A program made the position numbers and the translations under genes. From Savagea sp. (GTDB lineage: Bacteria > Bacillota > Bacilli > Bacillales_A > Planococcaceae): 35,010 nt of DNA. The DNA is taken from positions 1 to 35,010 of the forward strand of contig JASLCF010000183.1 of assembly GCA_030146155.1 (NCBI GenBank), read 5' to 3'. A model generated the notes under the pieces. That model searched no databases. It worked only from the letters and a program-made list of their open reading frames with translations, and had not been told where the DNA came from. Of this stretch, positions 8,423 through 16,315 are shown piece after piece. Every line of letters begins with the position of its first letter. Position 1 is the stretch's first letter.

Positions 8423-9787
8423 TTGTTAAATAATAAATACGTAAAGTACTTCGTTATTTTTATACTAGTTGTTTCGCTTCCATTGTCTACTACAACAGCT
8501 AGTGCAGCAAATTTAAATGAATTAAAAGAAAAGAAAAAGCAAACAGATATTCAAAAAAATCAATTGAACGGTGAGATAGAACAAAAAACGAACGAGATTG
8601 GTTCAACAACAACAGAAATTGAAAATATTTTAATCGAATTAAAAAAAATCAATAATCGAATTGAAGAAGCCAATCAAAAAATCAATGTAAAGAATGCTGA
8701 AATTGCTACAACCAAAGATGAAATTGAAGAATTAAAAGCCAATATTGTTGAATTAGAAAAAAGAATTGAAGAGCGTGATATTGTATTAAGAGAACGAGCT
8801 CAACAATTACAAATAAAAGGACAATCTGTAAATTATATTGATGTTTTGTTAGGAGCAAATAGTTTTGCTGATTTTATTGACCGTTTTTCATCTGTCACAA
8901 CTTTGATGGATGCTGACCGCAATATTATGCGTCAACAGCAAGAAGATATTGAGTTGTTAGAAGAACAAAAAGAAAAAGTAGAAAATCAGCTAGCTCAGTT
9001 AGAAAAGCAACGTGCAGACTTAAAAAACCTTCAGGCCACATTAAGTACTGAGAAACAAAAACAAAGTGCAGTCGTTACGAAGTTAGAACAAAAACAAGCT
9101 CAATTGTCAGCAGAAAAATCAGATTTAGAAGAAGAACTTCATGAAGTGTATGAAGTCAGTAAAGAATTAGAGTCTGAGATTATTGCTGAACAAAAAAGAA
9201 GAGCAGAAGAAGCACGGCGTTTAGAAGAGAAAAGAAAGAAAGAATTATTAGCTCAGCAACAAGCACAAAAACAACAAGCACAAAAACAACAAGCACAAAA
9301 TAATAAAAATAACAGCGGCTCTACAAGTGGAAGTAGTGGAGGAAGCAGTGGAAGTACGCCGACAATCTCAGCTGGCACTTGGACTAAACCAGCACAGGGA
9401 CGATTTACTTCTGGATTCGGTGGAAGAAATTCGCCAGGTGGTATTGGTTCTACTAATCACCGTGGAATAGACATAGCGAATTCTATCGGTACACCAATTG
9501 TAGCAGCAGGAGACGGGATTGTTTCTTCGGCACGTTATATGGGTGGTCTTGGGAATGCAATTATGATTACTCATTCGGTAAATGGTCAAATTTATACGAC
9601 AGTATACGGTCATTTATCAAGTATTGGAGTAAGCCCGGGTCAAGCTGTTTCTAAAGGCCAATATATCGGAGCAATGGGGAATACTGGGAACTCAACTGGA
9701 CCACATTTACACTTTGAAGTTCATGTCGGAACATTTAGTGCAAGTGGACCAAGTGCTAGAAATCCATTGAACTTTATTTCTTTATAA
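8423..9787 (+). CDS. Secreted coiled-coil M23 metallopeptidase, probable FtsEX-controlled wall hydrolase (EnvC/LytM type)
   Basis: The 454-residue protein starts at TTG 8423 with AAGGAG eight bases upstream. It has a signal peptide (cleavage near residue 28, after A-S-A), a long coiled coil at about 30-270, a Gln/Ala-rich repeat ('QAQKQ' three times) and a Gly/Ser linker, and a C-terminal M23/LytM domain at about 320-454. Zinc ligands are present: H346-x3-D350 and H428-L-H430, so the domain looks catalytically competent, unlike E. coli EnvC whose LytM domain is degenerate. Architecture resembles EnvC, and PcsB/CwlO with their catalytic domain swapped. Position directly after ftsX in the same operon implies FtsEX drives its coiled coil to allow peptidoglycan cleavage. 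The substrate bond is not deducible here. A terminator follows. Confidence 0.9.
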   Translation: MLNNKYVKYFVIFILVVSLPLSTTTASAANLNELKEKKKQTDIQKNQLNGEIEQKTNEIGSTTTEIENILIELKKINNRIEEANQKINVKNAEIATTKDEIEELKANIVELEKRIEERDIVLRERAQQLQIKGQSVNYIDVLLGANSFADFIDRFSSVTTLMDADRNIMRQQQEDIELLEEQKEKVENQLAQLEKQRADLKNLQATLSTEKQKQSAVVTKLEQKQAQLSAEKSDLEEELHEVYEVSKELESEIIAEQKRRAEEARRLEEKRKKELLAQQQAQKQQAQKQQAQNNKNNSGSTSGSSGGSSGSTPTISAGTWTKPAQGRFTSGFGGRNSPGGIGSTNHRGIDIANSIGTPIVAAGDGIVSSARYMGGLGNAIMITHSVNGQIYTTVYGHLSSIGVSPGQAVSKGQYIGAMGNTGNSTGPHLHFEVHVGTFSASGPSARNPLNFISL

Positions 9788-9796
9788 CATCGTGAT

Positions 9797-9834
9797 AAAG
9801 CCGTAAAGAATAACTATTCTTTACGGCTTTTTTT
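9797..9834 (+). terminator. Intrinsic terminator of the ftsEX-M23 operon
   Basis: A perfect 15-bp stem (9797-9811 with 9816-9830) with a 4-base loop (AACT) and a T-tail, ten bases after the stop codon. Confidence 0.95.
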
Positions 9835-9903
9835 ATGCGTACGAATAAGATTCATCATATATTCATGAAAGATAGACATACTAAGATGAAGTGAGGTGAC
9901 AGA

Positions 9904-10494
9904 ATGAAAGGAAAAGCAATAATTTCATTTGTGGTAATCATAGGAATAATCGCAATGATTATTTATACTATAAAAGAAAGTATCAATGATTTTGCAGAGA
10001 TTGAACCTTATCACGGAGAAGCAGTAGTAGATGGTGAGAGGGTAGAAGGAGCAGTAGGATTACAAAAAGGAGACACTCCTCCCAATATACAGCTTAAATC
10101 TTTAACTGGTGAAGTCATTCAGTTGCATCAATTACAAGGTAAAAAAGTAATTCTTAATTTTTGGGCTTCTTGGTGTGGACCATGTAAAGTGGAGATGCCT
10201 CATATGGAGCAATATTATCGGAAATACAAGGAGAAACATAACGTAGAAATTGTAGCTGTCAATTTAACATCAGATGAGCGAAAAGGGAAACAAGGCATCG
10301 AGCAATTTGTAAAAAGTTATCGCTTAACTTTCCCAATCTTGTTAGATCAAGAAGGCTATACCAAAAATGAATATATGGTTAAACAAATTCCTACCACTTA
10401 TCTCATTCATGAAGATGGGACAATTGCGTATAAAGTAATGGGTCCTTTAAATGATCAAAAGTTAATCGAGTTAATTGAGTCAATGGAGGATTAA
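9904..10494 (+). CDS. Membrane-anchored thioredoxin-like protein, TlpA/ResA/StoA type
   Basis: This 196-residue thiol-disulfide oxidoreductase is held outside the membrane by an N-terminal helix (about residues 5-22). The thioredoxin fold covers about 55-196 with active site W-C91-G-P-C94 preceded by 'NFWAS', and the cis-proline loop is 'IPTTYLIHEDG'. ResA and StoA in B. subtilis reduce apocytochrome c or spore-wall enzymes; which of these roles applies is not shown by sequence, and no ccs/res genes are adjacent. The nearest conceivable clients are CccB (a CXXCH protein) and envelope proteins. ATG 9904 has GTGAGGTGA as SD. It stands alone between two terminators; I see no convincing promoter in the 69 bases before it. 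Confidence 0.88.
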   Translation: MKGKAIISFVVIIGIIAMIIYTIKESINDFAEIEPYHGEAVVDGERVEGAVGLQKGDTPPNIQLKSLTGEVIQLHQLQGKKVILNFWASWCGPCKVEMPHMEQYYRKYKEKHNVEIVAVNLTSDERKGKQGIEQFVKSYRLTFPILLDQEGYTKNEYMVKQIPTTYLIHEDGTIAYKVMGPLNDQKLIELIESMED

Positions 10495-10501
10495 TCTTTT
10501 C

Positions 10502-10532
10502 AACAGAAAGCCAATTCGCTTTCTGTTTTTTT
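10502..10532 (+). terminator. Intrinsic terminator of the tlpA-like gene
   Basis: A 10-bp stem (10502-10511 with 10518-10527), 6-base loop, then T-run; eight bases after the stop. Confidence 0.9.
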
Positions 10533-10654
10533 ATATATGCTATGTAATGATGAAGGAAAAACATACCGAGCTATTCAATCCAAAAAGAATAGAAGAGAGA
10601 CAATCAGCGTCGCCCTAATCATTCTATTTTATACATCTAACTCTTATAAAAGAA

Positions 10655-10683
10655 TTCACCTCCACCCTTTACTCTGTTACAAT
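10655..10683 (+). promoter_or_regulatory. Promoter of minJ-csbA
   Basis: TTCACC (10655-10660), 17-base spacer, TACAAT (10678-10683) preceded by TGT (extended -10). It is 25 bases before the GTG start. The remaining bases between 10533 and 10654 show nothing I can name. Confidence 0.6.
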
Positions 10684-10708
10684 AAAGGAAGTAAGGAGTG
10701 AGGATAGA

Positions 10709-11866
10709 GTGACACAGTGGATAGATTTTTTAAGCTGGTCTTTTGGTAACCCAATGTGGTTAGCTTCCGTAATAATTATCCTTTTGGTAGGGTGGAAAAG
10801 AGTCAACAATGAACGCCGAAGTTTTAATACAAAAATCTGGGGAATGAGTAGAGAAATGAAGCAATTCTTTCTTTATGCTAGTGGCTTTGGCTTACTTGGC
10901 TCATTGATTTATGTATTAGGTGGACTCGTTGTCACTATACCTTTTCTAGTCATTTATACAACACTAAGTTTGCTTTTTTTATTAATCGGCCAGTGGCTAT
11001 TTTTAACGCCATTTATGTTGAGTAGTTTATCATTGTTTGTTTTATGGCTTCTTCAACGATCAGACATACAAAGCCTTCCTATCATAGGAAATATTGACGA
11101 AATGTTATTTACTCCAGAATTAATTGCTTCCGTTTTTATCTTATCAGCTATCTTAACCTTTTTTGAAGGGTTTATATTAAAGAGATATGGTCAAAATCCG
11201 GCAACTGTTCAAAAAGTTCAATCTAAGAGAGGTGGAGTAATTGCGAGATTCGAGCGAAAACAACTATGGTTGTTACCTGGTTTATTGATTATTCCTGGTA
11301 GTTGGATTGAACAAATTGAGCCTTATTGGCCGATTTTCCAGCTTGAAGACAATTCTTTTGCTTTTCTATTGTTTCCTTTTATTGTGGGTTTTCATAAGAA
11401 ATTTTATTCAAATTATGGAGAATGGGTTCTCCAACAATATGGAAAAACCTTACAGTGGTTGAGTGTAGTAGGCATTGTGTTAGGTAGCCTGGCTTTCTTT
11501 GACCCTATTTATAGCTTGATTTTATTTCCTATATTTGCATTCATTCGCATCTATTTCATTGTGCGTCTCTCTATGAAAGATGATATTAATTTCGCGATTG
11601 CACAACCTGTGAATGATGGTTTGTTTATTGTAGGAATTGTAGAAGATTCACCTGCCTCTAAATTAGGGTTACAAGCAGGAGAAGTGATTGAAAAAGTAAA
11701 TAGTGAACAAGTGAGAGATACAAAAACCCTGTATGAAGCTTTACAAAAAAATGCAGCGCACTGCAAATTGCAAGTCCGTACGCGTGAGAATGAATTGAAA
11801 TTTGTCCAAACTGTAGTTTATGAACAAGATAACTTTAAGTTAGGATTAATATGTATTGAAAAATAG
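10709..11866 (+). CDS. minJ: MinJ-like polytopic PDZ protein, division-site topology factor
   Basis: At 385 residues it is close to B. subtilis MinJ (about 400), which links DivIVA at the poles and septum to MinD and so keeps division at midcell. Residues 1-290 are membrane segments (roughly seven hydrophobic stretches, with a basic cytoplasmic loop around 'KRYGQNPATVQKVQSKRGG'); residues about 298-385 form a C-terminal PDZ domain with the carboxylate-binding-type loop near 'VEDSPASKLGLQAGEVIEKVN'. It starts at GTG 10709 downstream of AAGGAG. Location after ftsEX and before csbA agrees with the B. subtilis minJ region. The call rests on topology plus synteny; another PDZ membrane protein is possible. 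Confidence 0.82.
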   Translation: MTQWIDFLSWSFGNPMWLASVIIILLVGWKRVNNERRSFNTKIWGMSREMKQFFLYASGFGLLGSLIYVLGGLVVTIPFLVIYTTLSLLFLLIGQWLFLTPFMLSSLSLFVLWLLQRSDIQSLPIIGNIDEMLFTPELIASVFILSAILTFFEGFILKRYGQNPATVQKVQSKRGGVIARFERKQLWLLPGLLIIPGSWIEQIEPYWPIFQLEDNSFAFLLFPFIVGFHKKFYSNYGEWVLQQYGKTLQWLSVVGIVLGSLAFFDPIYSLILFPIFAFIRIYFIVRLSMKDDINFAIAQPVNDGLFIVGIVEDSPASKLGLQAGEVIEKVNSEQVRDTKTLYEALQKNAAHCKLQVRTRENELKFVQTVVYEQDNFKLGLICIEK

Positions 11867-11878
11867 AGGAAGATGATG

Positions 11879-12112
11879 ATGCATCTATTAGAAACGAAAC
11901 TAATACTCGCCTTATTGTTGCCAGGATTATTTGTACTTTTTTTTACAAGAGTCACATATAATCAGTACATTGGTTTATTGATTGTGATTGCATTAATCGC
12001 AGCATCCGTCTATGCTGGCTACACGGATCACTTGATATTTATAGTGGCAGACAGTATTTCAATCGTTATTGGATTTATGTTTTCGCAGTATGTGATAAAA
12101 GATCCAAAATGA
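11879..12112 (+). CDS. csbA: CsbA-like small membrane protein (DUF2198)
   Basis: A 77-residue, two- to three-helix membrane protein. The stretch 'FTRVTYNQYIGLLIVIALIAASVYAGYTD' region is similar to B. subtilis CsbA as I remember it (FTRVT followed by a Tyr-rich turn and KGYT). CsbA is SigB-induced in B. subtilis, but its biochemical role is unknown. Three tandem ATGs (11873, 11876, 11879) are possible starts; I prefer 11879 because it is eight bases from GAGGA. It follows minJ by 12 bases and shares its transcript. In B. subtilis csbA precedes uvrB-uvrA; here the uvr genes are missing. No SigB box is visible. Confidence 0.75.
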   Translation: MHLLETKLILALLLPGLFVLFFTRVTYNQYIGLLIVIALIAASVYAGYTDHLIFIVADSISIVIGFMFSQYVIKDPK

Positions 12113-12184
12113 GGTATCATTTTTTGTTCCTGTTCGTCTTAAGTATTATAGAAATTGAATACGTAATTGACGAGGGTGTTGTGT

Positions 12185-12802
12185 ATGTTTGAACATTTTT
12201 TTGATGTGGACTATGTCATGGAACTTGCTGAAAAATATAAAAATCTGGGACCTTTAGTAGGTATTTTGCTACCTTTTATCGAATCCTTTTTACCTTTTTT
12301 GCCTCTATTCGTATTTGTCTTTGCAAATGCAGGAGCTTATGGTTTATTAAAAGGTTTTATTTTTTCGTGGATAGGTACAGTTCTCGGTTCCTATGCTGTA
12401 TTTTTACTAGTTAGGAAATTTGGGCAAACAAAATTGATGCAAAGAATCACCAATCATCCGAAAGTACAAAAATTAATTTTTTGGGTTGAACGTAATGGCT
12501 TTGGACCGTTATTTCTTCTTATTTGTTTTCCATTTACACCATCTGCCTTAGTCAATTTAGTTGCGGGCTTATCTAACATGCGTAAAACAAACTATTTGGT
12601 TATCTTAATGTCTGGAAAGTTAGCTATGATTTTTACAATCAGTTATGTAGGTAGTGATTTACGTGCTCTGATTACTCAACCTCTTCAAACATTAAAGTTA
12701 TTTGTTATCATCGGGGGACTTTGGCTCATTGGAAAATGGTATGAGAAACGCCTCAACAAAAAAGTAGAAAATGATTTTCAAGAAATAAGAAATGATAAAT
12801 GA
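12185..12802 (+). CDS. TVP38/TMEM64 family membrane protein (VTT/DedA-like), YhjE type
   Basis: The 205-residue polytopic protein carries the VTT (SNARE-associated) core: 'LPFIESFLPFLPLFVFVFANAGAYG' is the re-entrant region with its Pro-rich glutamate motif, followed by 'GTVLGSYAVFLLVRKFG', and 'CFPFTPSALVNLVAGLS' is the second re-entrant half. Members of this superfamily are linked to phospholipid scrambling or undecaprenyl-phosphate recycling in other species; the specific function here is unknown. I choose ATG 12185, six bases after GAGGGTG, over the TTG at 12167. A weak promoter may lie at 12124-12152 (TTGTTC-17-TTATAG). From memory, a homologue (yhjE) is also not far from addBA in B. subtilis. 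Confidence 0.85.
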   Translation: MFEHFFDVDYVMELAEKYKNLGPLVGILLPFIESFLPFLPLFVFVFANAGAYGLLKGFIFSWIGTVLGSYAVFLLVRKFGQTKLMQRITNHPKVQKLIFWVERNGFGPLFLLICFPFTPSALVNLVAGLSNMRKTNYLVILMSGKLAMIFTISYVGSDLRALITQPLQTLKLFVIIGGLWLIGKWYEKRLNKKVENDFQEIRNDK

Positions 12803-12813
12803 TTATGAACTGG

Positions 12814-12852
12814 CCTTGTTATTCGATACAATATGAATAACAAGGTTTTTTT
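12814..12852 (+). terminator. Intrinsic terminator abutting the addB ribosome binding site
   Basis: A perfect 11-bp stem (12814-12824 with 12835-12845) and seven T residues (12846-12852). The addB SD (GAGGAGG) starts only three bases later, so the terminator sits in the leader position of addBA. Confidence 0.85.
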
Positions 12853-12868
12853 ATGAGGAGGAAAACAA

Positions 12869-15800
12869 ATGTCGATTCGTGTTATTTTAGGCCGCTCAGG
12901 TATGGGGAAAACTCACTTTATCCAACAAGAAATTACTCGGACATTGAAAGACAACCCTCTTGGCCCGCCAATTATTGTCATTGTTCCTGAACAACTGTCC
13001 TATGCAATGGAATATGAATTGGGCGCATCTGGAAATATGAAAGGGCTTATACGTGCAGAAGTGTTAACTTTTAAGCGATTAGCTTGGCGAGTATTACAAC
13101 AAGTCGGTGGAATTACTCGAGAAGAAATAGACCCTTTTGGTTATTCAATGCTTATACGAAAAATAGTGACCGAGCATCAGAATGAATTAGAAATGTTTAA
13201 GAAATCAGCGAATCAAACAGGATTTATTCAATCCATTGTAGCGATTTTATCTGAATTTGATAGATATGATGTATCGAGTAAACAACTTCAATTCGTTCAT
13301 CAACAAGCTCACCAATCTACATTACAAGCTAAATTGAATGATTTATATTTAATTCAGCATCATTTAGAAGAGGCATTAGGAACAAGTTATATTAGTCAAG
13401 AAGGAAAACTAGCATTACTCGTAGAACAAGTTCAAGCCTCTCAGTTTTTAAAAGAAGCAACGATCTATATCGATGGTTTTGAGAGTTTTACGGTACGAGA
13501 GTTACAATTAATCCAACAACTTTTCATGTATTCGAAAAACGTAACCATCTCTTTACAATATGAGCATCAAAAAGAAGATATTGATACTTTTCATACTGGA
13601 ATGAGAAGTTATCAAGCTCTACTTCAAATTCTTGAAGAAAATGGACAATTGTTGGATGAAGAAGTACATTTATATCAAAATTATCGGACTCAATCTAGCA
13701 ATCTCATTGAAATAGAAAAACAATTCGATGAAAGACGACCAAAGCCGGTAAATAATGATGACGCGGTTCATATTTTTGAAGCTGAAGATGCGGAAGCCGA
13801 GATTGATGCCATTGCCCGGGAAATTATCCGTTTAAGTAAACAAGGAATTGCATATCGAGAGATGGCGGTTTACTATCGAACATCTCTCACTTATGAAAGA
13901 CTCTTTGAACAAAAAATGATAGAGTACGAAATTCCTTATTTTTTAAGCGTGAAAAAATCTATGTTACATCATCCATTGATAGAATGGACGCGTTCTATTT
14001 TGGAAGTCATTCAAAAAGGATGGCAGTTTGATCCGATCATGAGGGCAATTAAAACAGGCTTGTTTTTCGATTGGTCTACTATGCCCGATTGGCATGAAAG
14101 AGTGGACGAATTAGAAAATCATGTAATTACGCGAGGGATAAGTGGAAAAAGATGGTTTGATGAAGACAGTTGGACTGTTTTTGATTATAAAGGATTAGAT
14201 GATATTCGTACGGAACAAACGGTAGAAGAACAAGAACGAGAGGCGAGATTAAAGCAAATCAGAGATTTAGTGATTCATCCTCTCTTGTCTTTTGAAAAGC
14301 AAGTAAAAGAAGCAAAAGATGGTCGTTCATTTGTAGCTGCACTTTATCATTTTACTGAACAGCTGAATGTGACAGAGCACCTACAACTGATGCAATTAGC
14401 TGAACAGCAAGAAGAAGCACTTGAGAAAGCGAGTACACATGAGCAAGTCTGGGAAAAATGGATCCATGTGTTGGAACAATATGATTTTCTTTTTGGGACT
14501 GAGCCGTTTACGTTGACGCTCGCTATACAAGTTTTAAACGAGGGGTTTGAGCAATTGACTTATCGCCTCATTCCTCCTTCAATTGATCAAGTCACAATTA
14601 CGACTTATGAAAAGTCGAGCGCTTCAAACCCAAAAGTTACTTTTGCAATCGGGTTGAATGATGGTGTCTTACCTGCTCGAATTGATTTTGAAGGCTTACT
14701 ATCAGATGAAGAAAGAGAGTTTTTTGAAGCAGCAGGTGTCCCTTTAGCAATCACTACAGAAGAACAGTTGTTAAAAGAATCGCACTTTGCTTATCGTGCA
14801 TTTTCATCTCCAAAGCAAAAATTATATCTTTCATATCGAAAAGTAGATCAAGACGGAAAAGTGATGATTCGCTCAAGTTATATTGATCAAATTGAACTGA
14901 TTATCCCAGATGTTAAAACTACAGTCGTAACAAACGACGTGAAAGATGTACCGCTTCCGTTACATCCTTTGTATCTGGTTACAAAAAACAAAGCATTCCA
15001 TCATCTGTTACAAATGTGGAGAGAAGTTGATTGGCAAACGCATCATTTACCAGAGTTATGGAAAGGTGTTTATGAACAATTAATGCAAGAGCCAGTTTAT
15101 CGTAAACAATGGCAACAGATTACAGATCATTTGCAAGGGCGTAATCAAGATGAAAACATTTCGAAAGAACTAGCAGTTGCATTATATGGCGCAACTCTCC
15201 AATCAAGTGTATCAAGAGTAGAGTCTTATTATCGTTGTCCATTCCAACATTTTGCAACGTATGGGTTAACTTTAAAAGAAAGAATACCTTATACATTAAA
15301 TGCACCAGATTTAGGAGATTTATTTCATGCGGCAATGAAGTGGGTACATGAAGAGCTACATCAAAGAGGAATACTTTGGAAAGATGTAGACGCTGCACTT
15401 AGTCAACAATTAGCTTTTCAGGCTTTAGATTATTTAGCCCCTTACTTTGTTCATAATATACTATTATCTAGTGCTCGCTTTCACTACATTCATCATAAAT
15501 TAACACAATTGATTCAAGCTACAGTTAAAGCATTAGGACAACAAGCCAATCAATCAGATTTTCGTGTTGTCAAAGTTGAAGCGAGTTTTGGGACTGGACA
15601 AGAAACAGACATGCCTGCCTTGTCTCTCCAATTGAATGAACATGAACGAATGAACATTAGAGGAAGAATTGACCGAATTGATGCCTATGATACAGAGAAG
15701 CAAACCTACATTCGAATTGTTGATTATAAGTCTTCAGCTCAAACTTTAGATTTGTCCAAAGTATTTCATGGCTTATCTTTACAAATGCTGACCTATTTAA

Positions 15801-16315
15801 ACGCGACACTCACACATGCCAATTATTTATTTAATAAACCAGTGGCACCAGCGGGGGTGCTTTATTTCCATATGCATAATCCTGTAATCGATGGGGATAA
15901 AGAAAAACAAATTGAACGCTCTAAATTAAAGTCATATAAAATGTCTGGCTATATTTTAGATCATCCCTCAATAGCAGAAGCAATGGATACAGAAATCGCT
16001 TCGGATGGTATTATCGTTCCAGCAAAGTTAAAGAAAAACGGTGAGTTTTACTCAAACTCTAAAGTACTGTCTGAAGATTCAATTCGTTCCCTAGCAGCCT
16101 TTACAATGATTAAGCATGAAGAGGCTGGGCGAAAGATATTATCAGGTGATGTCAGAGTACAGCCGACAGCGTATGAAGGGAAATTACCTTGTGAGTTTTG
16201 CTCGTATAGAGCAGTTTGTCAATTTGATCCGACAGATCCTGTTTATGAATCTAAACAAGCATTGAAATATGAGGACACTGAAATTTTGCAAAAAATGGAG
16301 GGAGAGGTACAGTGA
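12869..16315 (+). CDS. addB: AddB subunit of the AddAB helicase-nuclease
   Basis: AddAB resects double-strand DNA ends until it meets a Chi sequence and then loads RecA. AddB contributes Chi recognition and one nuclease domain. The 1148-residue protein has an N-terminal Walker A 'GRSGMGKTH' (residues 8-16), an inactivated-helicase body, and a C-terminal RecB-type nuclease with 'GRIDRIDAYD' and 'IRIVDYKSS'. The four cysteines that hold the [4Fe-4S] cluster locking this nuclease fold are visible: C790 ('YYRCPF'), C1108, C1111 and C1117 ('CEFCSYRAVC'). It starts at ATG 12869 with GAGGAGG. The stop overlaps the addA start by one base (TGATG). Confidence 0.97.
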   Translation: MSIRVILGRSGMGKTHFIQQEITRTLKDNPLGPPIIVIVPEQLSYAMEYELGASGNMKGLIRAEVLTFKRLAWRVLQQVGGITREEIDPFGYSMLIRKIVTEHQNELEMFKKSANQTGFIQSIVAILSEFDRYDVSSKQLQFVHQQAHQSTLQAKLNDLYLIQHHLEEALGTSYISQEGKLALLVEQVQASQFLKEATIYIDGFESFTVRELQLIQQLFMYSKNVTISLQYEHQKEDIDTFHTGMRSYQALLQILEENGQLLDEEVHLYQNYRTQSSNLIEIEKQFDERRPKPVNNDDAVHIFEAEDAEAEIDAIAREIIRLSKQGIAYREMAVYYRTSLTYERLFEQKMIEYEIPYFLSVKKSMLHHPLIEWTRSILEVIQKGWQFDPIMRAIKTGLFFDWSTMPDWHERVDELENHVITRGISGKRWFDEDSWTVFDYKGLDDIRTEQTVEEQEREARLKQIRDLVIHPLLSFEKQVKEAKDGRSFVAALYHFTEQLNVTEHLQLMQLAEQQEEALEKASTHEQVWEKWIHVLEQYDFLFGTEPFTLTLAIQVLNEGFEQLTYRLIPPSIDQVTITTYEKSSASNPKVTFAIGLNDGVLPARIDFEGLLSDEEREFFEAAGVPLAITTEEQLLKESHFAYRAFSSPKQKLYLSYRKVDQDGKVMIRSSYIDQIELIIPDVKTTVVTNDVKDVPLPLHPLYLVTKNKAFHHLLQMWREVDWQTHHLPELWKGVYEQLMQEPVYRKQWQQITDHLQGRNQDENISKELAVALYGATLQSSVSRVESYYRCPFQHFATYGLTLKERIPYTLNAPDLGDLFHAAMKWVHEELHQRGILWKDVDAALSQQLAFQALDYLAPYFVHNILLSSARFHYIHHKLTQLIQATVKALGQQANQSDFRVVKVEASFGTGQETDMPALSLQLNEHERMNIRGRIDRIDAYDTEKQTYIRIVDYKSSAQTLDLSKVFHGLSLQMLTYLNATLTHANYLFNKPVAPAGVLYFHMHNPVIDGDKEKQIERSKLKSYKMSGYILDHPSIAEAMDTEIASDGIIVPAKLKKNGEFYSNSKVLSEDSIRSLAAFTMIKHEEAGRKILSGDVRVQPTAYEGKLPCEFCSYRAVCQFDPTDPVYESKQALKYEDTEILQKMEGEVQ

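Noticed and set aside
9246..9303. Short repeats in the M23 gene (CAAGCACAAAAACAA units) as a variable-number repeat locus or CRISPR
   Set aside because: They are in-frame low-complexity linker codons inside a coding sequence; there are only about three copies and no spacers.
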